Translations under genes and position numbers: made by a program
NCBI GenBank assembly: GCA_023433185.1
Contig: JAEZEN010000193.1
Coordinates: 1-12,096, forward strand
DNA length: 12,096 nucleotides
DNA from: Pseudomonadota bacterium
GTDB lineage: Bacteria; Pseudomonadota; Alphaproteobacteria; Rhizobiales; Kaistiaceae
Reading direction: 5' to 3'
Notes under the pieces: generated by a model
Told to the model about the DNA's origin: nothing
Databases searched by the model: none
Seen by the model: only the letters and a program-made list of their open reading frames with translations
Shown: positions 6,895 through 12,096 of the stretch, piece after piece
How positions within the stretch are numbered: the first letter of the stretch is position 1
Layout: every line of letters starts with the position of its first letter

Positions 6895-7674
6895 TCAGAT
6901 CACGGCGGCGCACCGGGCCAGGATGTCGAGGTACCCCGCGACGTTCCAGGCCGAGCGCCCGATGAAAAGCCCGTCGACATGCGGGCACTGGATCAGTTCC
7001 TCGCAGTTGTCCGGATTGACCGAGCCCCCGTAGAGGCACGGAACGCGGCGGCCGAGGACGTCCCCGGCGGTGGCGATGATCTCGGCCTGTCGCGCGTCGG
7101 CATAGTCCGAGGAGGCGGGAATGCCGCCTTCGCCGATGGCCCAGACCGGCTCGTATGCCAGGAGGATGGGCGCGGACTTCTGCTCGTCCGAGAGGCGGCC
7201 CAGCGCCCCGCGCACCTGCCGGTCGAGCACCGCCCGCGCACGGCCCGCCTCCCGTTCGGGAAGCGTTTCGCCGATGCAGACCAGCGGTATCAGCCCGTGG
7301 CGCACCGCGGCCTCGGTCTTCAACCCGACCGTCTCGTCCGTCTCGCCGAAATGCTCGCGCCGTTCGGAATGGCCGAGCTCCACGAGATCGAGACCGCAAT
7401 CGGTCAGCATCGGCGGCGAGACCTCGCCCGTCCACGCCCCCTGATCGGCCCAGTGCATGTTCTGCGCCCCCACCTTGACGGACGTCTCGGCGAGGATCCG
7501 CTTCACCTCGCGCACGGCCGTGAACGGCGGAATGACGAAGCGCTGAATGCGCGGGTCGCGACCGGCCTCCGCCGCCGCCAGCGCCGTCGCGAAGGACTGC
7601 GCCTCGGCGAGCGTCTTGTTCATCTTCCAGTTCGTGCCGATCCAGAAACCGGGCCAGAAATCGGGATTGCTCAT
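6895..7674 (-). CDS. eryH: EryH, L-erythrulose 1-phosphate isomerase (triosephosphate-isomerase-like, TpiB)
   Basis: A 259-aa TIM-barrel isomerase. All catalytic residues of triosephosphate isomerase are present: N15 and K17 in NWKMN (15-19), H102 in GHSERRE (101-107) and E175 in AYEPVWAIG (173-181). The phosphate-binding YGGSVN is at 215-220 and GLFIGRSAW at 235-243. Loop 6 differs from ordinary triosephosphate isomerase: [12 protein letters not shown] replaces the usual AIGTGKTA pattern, fitting a larger C4 substrate. In Brucella this paralogue interconverts L-erythrulose 1-phosphate and D-erythrulose 4-phosphate. It sits 48 nt after eryD. Its Shine-Dalgarno is weak (GAGCG about 6 nt before the ATG). 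A housekeeping triosephosphate isomerase is much less likely given the operon and the divergent loop. Confidence 0.93.
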   Translation of the reverse strand: MSNPDFWPGFWIGTNWKMNKTLAEAQSFATALAAAEAGRDPRIQRFVIPPFTAVREVKRILAETSVKVGAQNMHWADQGAWTGEVSPPMLTDCGLDLVELGHSERREHFGETDETVGLKTEAAVRHGLIPLVCIGETLPEREAGRARAVLDRQVRGALGRLSDEQKSAPILLAYEPVWAIGEGGIPASSDYADARQAEIIATAGDVLGRRVPCLYGGSVNPDNCEELIQCPHVDGLFIGRSAWNVAGYLDILARCAAVI

Positions 7675-7722
7675 TCAGCGCTCGCTTTCGTCTCGAATGC
7701 CTTCATCGGGTGGCTGCATGCC

Positions 7723-8679
7723 TCAGTCCGCCAGCAGCGCCTTGGCGGTGCGTTCGTCGGTGATCAGCCCCGACAGCCGGCCGCTGTTGAGAACCGCCCG
7801 GATCGCGGCAACCTTCTCCTCGCCGCCCGCCAGCGCGATGATCCGGTCGTTGTGCGCATGATCCAGCGAGACCGACAGCGTGCGCGACGTGAGCGGCGTC
7901 TCGAAGCTGTTGCCGTCCTTGTCGAAGAAGTGGCCGAGCATCTCGCCGACGCCGCCCGAGCGCGAGATCTCCTCGATCTCTCCGGGTTCGATCATGCCCG
8001 AGGTCACGAGCGTCGTATCGGTTTCCACCGTGCCGATGCCGATGATCTTCAGCGGCGCCTGCTCCGCCATCTGGAAGACCTCCGCAACCCCCCGCTGGGA
8101 GAGCAGCACCTCCCTGTCCTCCGCCGAGTTGGCGAAGAAGGGCACCGGCATCACGTAGGCCTGCGCACCGGTCTTCTCCGCCAGCATGTGCATCACGTCG
8201 TGCGGGTTGGCCGAGTAGTTGCGGGTCAGGCCGCCCAGCAGCGAAACGAAACGCAGGCCATGGGTATTGAAGCGCGACATGGTTCTGACCGCTTCGGCGA
8301 GCGTGCGGCCATGACCGATCCCGATGATCATCTCTTCGCCGGACTCGAGCCAGCGCCGCAGCCGCGCGGCGCCGGCGCGACCGAGCGTGCGCACCGGCAG
8401 TCCCTCTTCGCCAAGGTCCGGAGCGACCTCGCAGGTGTCGAGGCCGAAGCGCACCGAAAGAGCGTTCTCCAGCTCGATGCACTCGATCATGTCGCCTTCG
8501 ACGCTGACCTTCACCGCGCCCACGGCAACGGCCCGCGCGATCAGGCGATGCGCCTTGACCGAGGGCACGCCGAGCCGCTTGGCGACGTTGGCCTGGGTCA
8601 GTCCGCCGACATAGTGAAGCCACGCCGCACGGATGGCGAGACTGCGCTCCGGATCGCCGGCCGGACTATCCTTGGCCAT
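7723..8679 (-). CDS. eryD: EryD, SorC-family transcriptional regulator of erythritol catabolism
   Basis: A 318-aa SorC/DeoR-type regulator. An N-terminal helix-turn-helix lies at about residues 26-48 (GLTQANVAKRLGVPSVKAHR). It is followed by a sugar-phosphate-binding domain with GIGHGRTL (120-127), GGLTRN (149-154), GIGTVETDT (214-222) and the closing block SGLITDERTAKALL. In Brucella EryD represses the ery operon and is relieved by erythritol. The operator is expected upstream of eryA, outside this window. The start ATG at 8679 is chosen over an in-frame GTG at 8751. The extra 24 residues from the GTG are rich in P, G, R and A and look like translated spacer, and the chosen N-terminus leads straight into the helix-turn-helix. 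The gene lies 74 nt after eryC. It may also control the plus-strand kinase operon, which has no regulator of its own in view. Confidence 0.93.
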   Translation of the reverse strand: MAKDSPAGDPERSLAIRAAWLHYVGGLTQANVAKRLGVPSVKAHRLIARAVAVGAVKVSVEGDMIECIELENALSVRFGLDTCEVAPDLGEEGLPVRTLGRAGAARLRRWLESGEEMIIGIGHGRTLAEAVRTMSRFNTHGLRFVSLLGGLTRNYSANPHDVMHMLAEKTGAQAYVMPVPFFANSAEDREVLLSQRGVAEVFQMAEQAPLKIIGIGTVETDTTLVTSGMIEPGEIEEISRSGGVGEMLGHFFDKDGNSFETPLTSRTLSVSLDHAHNDRIIALAGGEEKVAAIRAVLNSGRLSGLITDERTAKALLAD

Positions 8680-8753
8680 GCTCGCCGTCTCTCGCCGCGC
8701 TCCGGGCCGAGCAAGCGGTCCCGATCCTCCAGGCCGGCGCATCCCGGGCACCG

Positions 8754-9686
8754 TCAGACCCGCAGGTCCCGCGCGCCCGTGTCGATATGCGGCGCCCAGA
8801 AGGCGACGCTTTCGGCGATCTGCGGCAGGACTTGGCGGTCATTCGGTTCGCGTTCCTTGAACGACAGTTCGAGGCAGATTTCGTTGTTCACCGCGCCCCC
8901 CTCGGCGAGGGCCGCGAGCAGCGGCCCGGGTTGAATGCGGCCGACCGCGTTGAACGCACTGGTGAAGGGCCGGTGCCCGCCCTTGTCCAGGAGGCTTTGC
9001 TTGATGTGGATGATCGGGCTGAGCTTCGGCACGGAGCGGGCCCAGGCATACGGATCGAAATCGTCGGGATTGTCCGAGGTCACGTCGCCGTGGTCGATGT
9101 CGGCCATCATCCACATCGGAATCGCCATGGCGGCCCCCGTCAGCCGCTCCTGAAGGGCGAGGCAGCTCTCGATCGTCTCGCCGAATTCCCGGCCCACGCT
9201 CATCGGCTCCCAGAAGACATAGTCCAGGCCGGCGCCCTTGGCGTGGTCGGCCACCTCGGCCCAGCAGTCGATCGCCGTCCCGATCAACCTCTCCCGCCGG
9301 CCGGCATCGTCGAAGTCCTTGTAGGTGAAGATGGCGAACTGGGTACCGACGGATTTCCCCCCCAGGTCGCCGATGATGTCGGCGAACGTCTTGAACCAGT
9401 CGACGTAGTAGCGCCGCACGTCGACATCGGGGTGGCCGAAATGGTTGAGCCGCCCATAGGGCCCGGTCATGCCGCTCGTCACCCGGACGCCGGTCCGTGC
9501 CAGGGCGCGGCCCATGTCCCGGGTCAGCCGCCGGATGACCGGGGCCGGCCAGCTCGGGTTGATGAATTCGTGCGTGAGCTGAATGTCGCGCAGGCCGATG
9601 TCACGGGCGATCGCGTCGATCAGATCGTCCGGCTCGGCGAAGCGGTTCACCAGGGGGTTCGTGTTGAGGGACAGCGTGAGGGGCAT
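8754..9686 (-). CDS. eryC: EryC, D-erythrulose 1-phosphate 3-epimerase (xylose-isomerase-like TIM barrel)
   Basis: A 310-aa AP-endonuclease-2/xylose-isomerase-like TIM barrel. It begins with the EryC hallmark TLSLNTNPLVNRFAEP (residues 4-19). Expected divalent-metal ligands are E160 (FWEPM), D198 and H199 (MADIDHGD, 194-201), H227 (IIHIKQ) and E273 (LELSFKERE). Older literature called EryC a dehydrogenase; later Brucella work made it the tetrulose-phosphate epimerase giving L-erythrulose 1-phosphate. The metal-binding barrel seen here fits the epimerase and not a dehydrogenase. The ATG at 9686 follows the eryB stop by one base (TGACATG), so translation is probably coupled. An in-frame ATG at 9704 inside eryB is possible but would add six residues outside the conserved N-terminus. 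Confidence 0.93.
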   Translation of the reverse strand: MPLTLSLNTNPLVNRFAEPDDLIDAIARDIGLRDIQLTHEFINPSWPAPVIRRLTRDMGRALARTGVRVTSGMTGPYGRLNHFGHPDVDVRRYYVDWFKTFADIIGDLGGKSVGTQFAIFTYKDFDDAGRRERLIGTAIDCWAEVADHAKGAGLDYVFWEPMSVGREFGETIESCLALQERLTGAAMAIPMWMMADIDHGDVTSDNPDDFDPYAWARSVPKLSPIIHIKQSLLDKGGHRPFTSAFNAVGRIQPGPLLAALAEGGAVNNEICLELSFKEREPNDRQVLPQIAESVAFWAPHIDTGARDLRV

Positions 9687-9687
9687 G

Positions 9688-11199
9688 TCACGCGGCCTTC
9701 GCATGGGCGGCGCCGAACCATGCCGCGAAGGCCGTCCGCTCGTCTTCGCTCAGGTGCAGCCGGTGCTTCGTCCGTCGCCACAGCACATCTTCGGCGGTTT
9801 GCGCCCACTCGCGTTCGATCAGATAGCCCACCTCAGCCTCGTAAAGATTGCCGCCAAAGTGCCGACCCAGGCCGTCCAGCGACCTGGCATCGCGCACGAT
9901 CATCGATATCCGGGAGCCGTAGAGCCGCGCGTAGTGGCGTCGGAGCTCCCCCGGCATCCACGGGTAATCGGTCTTCACCCGGTTAAGGAACGCCTCGTAG
10001 TCGGCGTTCTCGATCTCTCCCCCGGGCAGCGGTGCCGCATGGGTCCAGTCCTTTCCCATGCGGGGGAAGAACTTGCCGATCCTGTTCATCCCGCGCTCGG
10101 CCAGCTCGCGAAAGGTCGTGATCTTGCCGCCAAAGATGTTCAGGAGCGGCGCACCGCCGCTCTCATCCAGATCGAAGACGTAGTCCCGGGTGACCGCCGA
10201 GGGGTTTCCCCGGCCGTCGTCGAAGAGCGGACGGACGCCCGAGAACGTCTCCAGCACGTCGCTGCGGTCGAGCTTCTCCTTGAAGTAGCGATTCACGGCA
10301 TCGATCAGGTACTGGATCTCCGCCTCGTCAGCGGTCGCATCCTCGGCCCGTCCCTCATAGGGGATGTCGGTGGTGCCGATCAGGGCCTTGTCGCACTCAT
10401 AGGGGTTGATGAAGATCACGCGCCCGTCGTGATTCTGAACCAGGTAGGCGTTCATGCCGGCCCAGAACTTCGGCACGATGATGTGGGAGCCCTTCACCAG
10501 CCGGACGTTGCGTGTCGAATTGGAGCCGGCGACGCGCGTCACCACGTCGGTGACCCACGGGCCCGCGGCATTGACCAGGGCCTTCGCCTCGAAATGCCTC
10601 GTCTCGCCGGTGGCGGCCGTCATCGTGGTGACGCGCCAGACCCCGTTCTCCCGCCGGGCGGAGGTGCAGGGCGAGCGGGTCAGGACGATCGCGCCGCGAT
10701 CGGCGGCGTCGATGGCGTTCAGGACCACGAGCCGGGCATCGTCCACCCAGCAATCGGAGAACTCGAAGCCGCGCGTGTATCTGTCCAGAAGCGGCGCGCC
10801 CTCCGGGTCGCGATTCAGATCGAGCGAGCGGGTGCCCGGCAGCTTCCCGCGGCCGCCGAGATGGTCGTAGAGGAACAACCCCAGCCGGACGAGCCAGGCA
10901 GGACGGTCCTCGGGAGAGTGGGGCAGGACGAAGCGCATCGGCCAGATGATGTGCGGCGCGTTGTTCATCAGGACCTCGCGCTCGATCAGCGCTTCGCGGA
11001 CAAGCCGGAACTCGTAATATTCGAGGTAGCGAAGGCCGCCATGCACCAGCTTGCCCGAACGCGAGGACGTGCCTTCGGCCAGATCGTCCTTTTCGCAAAG
11101 GACGACGCTCAGCCCCCGCCCCGCGGCGTCCCGGGCGATGCCGGCGCCGTTGATGCCGCCGCCGATGACGAAAAGGTCGACCTTCGCCGGCTCGGTCAT
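9688..11199 (-). CDS. eryB: EryB, erythritol-phosphate dehydrogenase (GlpD-like FAD enzyme)
   Basis: A 503-aa flavoprotein, the usual GlpD/EryB length. The FAD motif GGGINGAG is at residues 13-20, GTSSRSGKLVHGGLRYLE at 43-60, NAAGPW at 210-215, VKGSH at 235-239, GVRPLFDD at 321-328 and GGKITTFRELAE at 357-368. The C-terminal domain carries the GlpD signature EDVLWRRTKHRLHL (470-483). It oxidises D-erythritol 1-phosphate (= L-erythritol 4-phosphate) to D-erythrulose 1-phosphate. The sequence predicts FAD and probably quinone as electron acceptor. The start ATG at 11199 has GGAG at a 7-nt spacing and leads directly into the Rossmann strand; the open frame further upstream overlaps eryA. It is 37 nt after the eryA stop. 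It is clearly distinct from the second GlpD-like protein at 2898-4574. Confidence 0.94.
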   Translation of the reverse strand: MTEPAKVDLFVIGGGINGAGIARDAAGRGLSVVLCEKDDLAEGTSSRSGKLVHGGLRYLEYYEFRLVREALIEREVLMNNAPHIIWPMRFVLPHSPEDRPAWLVRLGLFLYDHLGGRGKLPGTRSLDLNRDPEGAPLLDRYTRGFEFSDCWVDDARLVVLNAIDAADRGAIVLTRSPCTSARRENGVWRVTTMTAATGETRHFEAKALVNAAGPWVTDVVTRVAGSNSTRNVRLVKGSHIIVPKFWAGMNAYLVQNHDGRVIFINPYECDKALIGTTDIPYEGRAEDATADEAEIQYLIDAVNRYFKEKLDRSDVLETFSGVRPLFDDGRGNPSAVTRDYVFDLDESGGAPLLNIFGGKITTFRELAERGMNRIGKFFPRMGKDWTHAAPLPGGEIENADYEAFLNRVKTDYPWMPGELRRHYARLYGSRISMIVRDARSLDGLGRHFGGNLYEAEVGYLIEREWAQTAEDVLWRRTKHRLHLSEDERTAFAAWFGAAHAKAA

Positions 11200-11236
11200 G
11201 CGCCCGCTCCGGGGTCGGCGGAAGCCCGTTCGCGGA

Positions 11237-12096
11237 TCATGGCGACGGGTTCCGCAACGCCATGGCCGCGCGGTGTCCCGCCATTCCGCTCCACACCGGT
11301 GGCAGTACCTCGCGGGCGAGGCGATAGGACGAGAACAGACTGTCATAGACCTTGACCAGCCCCGGGTCGGGCGACTCGGCCTGTCCCAGATAGGGGATCG
11401 TCCACTCGGCGATGCAGGCATCCATGTCGGCATAGGCACCGATGGCCACCGCGGCCATCATGGCACAGCCCGCGGCACCGGCCTCGTCGCGGGCCGAAAC
11501 CCGGACCGGCGTGTCGAGCGCGGCGGCGAGGATTCTCCGGAGCGCCGCGGATCGTACCGCACCGCCGGTCAGGCGCAGTTCGGTCGGCATCTCCCCCATG
11601 GCCCCGTAGCAGTCCCGGGCGGCCATTCCCAGGCCCTCCGCCACCGAGCGGATCAGGTCAGGAAAGCGGTGACCGGCATTCAGCCCCAGAAAGCCCGCCC
11701 GCGCGTCGGCATTGACGAAAGGCCCGCGTTCGCCGGCCTCGGAGATGTAGGGATGGAAGACCAGCGTGCCCGGCGTCGCGCGGTCGAGCCAGCCATCCAT
11801 CCGCGCGACGAGATCGGCATGGGACCGCGCCGCGCCATGCTCGGCGAGAAGGTCGCCGGCGAGCGACAGCGCCCAGTCGATGTTCAGCGTGGCCGCCATG
11901 TTGGTCTGCACCTGCGTCACCAGGCCGGGGATCGGCAGGCAGATGACATAGCCCGTACCTTCGGCATTGAGGTGCACCCTGTCGGACGGAACCGCGCGCA
12001 TGTGCACGCCCGTCGAGCCGATCGTCGAACAGGCCGCGCCGGCGTCACCGGTATGCACCCCCGCCCCGAGCGCCGTCATCACCATATCCACATAGC
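11237..12096 (-). CDS. eryA: EryA, erythritol kinase (FGGY family), 5'-partial
   Basis: The C-terminal 286 or so residues of an FGGY kinase are visible; the reading frame runs off the right end of the window. The visible part opens with YVDMVMTALGAG, which aligns with GLHDVTASALG of the other kinase here. Its aspartate (codon 12088-12086) is therefore the likely catalytic base, and the whole N-terminal substrate domain is missing. The ATP-binding part is present: CSTIGSTGVH (the GTY-type loop) and LTGGAVRSAALRRILA. Context (first gene before eryB, eryC, eryD, eryH and eryI) supports erythritol kinase forming D-erythritol 1-phosphate. The GTG at 12091 is not a start, since the frame is open upstream and the family needs about 230 more residues. 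The promoter and EryD operator lie outside. Confidence 0.92.
   Translation of the reverse strand, partial: YVDMVMTALGAGVHTGDAGAACSTIGSTGVHMRAVPSDRVHLNAEGTGYVICLPIPGLVTQVQTNMAATLNIDWALSLAGDLLAEHGAARSHADLVARMDGWLDRATPGTLVFHPYISEAGERGPFVNADARAGFLGLNAGHRFPDLIRSVAEGLGMAARDCYGAMGEMPTELRLTGGAVRSAALRRILAAALDTPVRVSARDEAGAAGCAMMAAVAIGAYADMDACIAEWTIPYLGQAESPDPGLVKVYDSLFSSYRLAREVLPPVWSGMAGHRAAMALRNPSP

Noticed and set aside
6895..7674. The TIM-like gene as the housekeeping triosephosphate isomerase
   Set aside because: Its place between eryD and eryI and its altered loop 6 match the EryH/TpiB paralogue and not TpiA.
8680..8751. Upstream GTG start for eryD at 8751
   Set aside because: It would add 24 residues of proline/glycine/arginine-rich sequence before a normal SorC N-terminus. 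The ATG at 8679 gives the usual family length.
6979..8934. 651-residue plus-strand open frame opposite eryH and eryD
   Set aside because: It runs antisense across two genes with full motifs and has no protein-like features. The length is explained by GC-driven lack of stops.
9583..11355. 590-residue plus-strand open frame opposite eryB
   Set aside because: It is an antisense shadow of the eryB reading frame, spanning gene boundaries on the other strand, with no recognisable domain.
12089..12091. GTG at 12091 as a start for the eryA product
   Set aside because: The frame is open to the window edge, and the residues before and after form the catalytic-aspartate motif of the FGGY fold, so it is an internal valine codon.
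1..12096. CRISPR arrays, transposases, phage genes or riboswitches
   Set aside because: No regularly spaced repeats, no transposase or integrase motifs and no recognisable riboswitch architecture were seen. Intergenic space is too short for most of these.

Overview
The window is GC-rich (roughly two thirds G+C by eye) and almost wholly coding. Gene content and order match the erythritol (ery) catabolic loci of Hyphomicrobiales such as Brucella and rhizobia, so the likely host is an alphaproteobacterium of that order. The species cannot be told from the sequence.

Layout. Positions 1-783 (+) hold the C-terminal part of a DAO-family FAD oxidoreductase, cut by the window start. A tRNA-Arg(CCU) with encoded CCA lies on the minus strand at 908-984. 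Positions 985-1353 are non-coding and lead into a plus-strand operon of three genes: a LyxK/EryA-like FGGY kinase (1354-2889), a GlpD-like FAD dehydrogenase (2898-4574) and a fused DhaK-DhaL ketose kinase (4631-6385). Only 36 nt separate this operon from a convergent minus-strand operon. In its direction of transcription that operon reads eryA (cut by the window end), eryB, eryC, eryD, eryH (TpiB-like) and eryI (RpiB-like).

How the genes work together. The minus-strand set contains every enzyme of the Brucella erythritol route. EryA makes D-erythritol 1-phosphate (= L-erythritol 4-phosphate) and EryB oxidises it to D-erythrulose 1-phosphate. EryC epimerises this to L-erythrulose 1-phosphate, EryH isomerises that to D-erythrulose 4-phosphate, and EryI gives D-erythrose 4-phosphate for central metabolism. 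EryD is the local SorC-type regulator.

The plus-strand operon carries a second kinase/dehydrogenase pair of the same chemistry, plus a kinase expected to phosphorylate free dihydroxyacetone or tetruloses. The inference offered here is a two-armed tetritol/tetrulose system. The plus-strand arm would bring in other C4 polyols or ketoses (threitols, erythruloses) and join the erythritol arm at its isomerases. No transporter, regulator for the plus-strand operon, mobile element or CRISPR array is visible. Uptake genes and the eryA promoter probably lie beyond the right edge.
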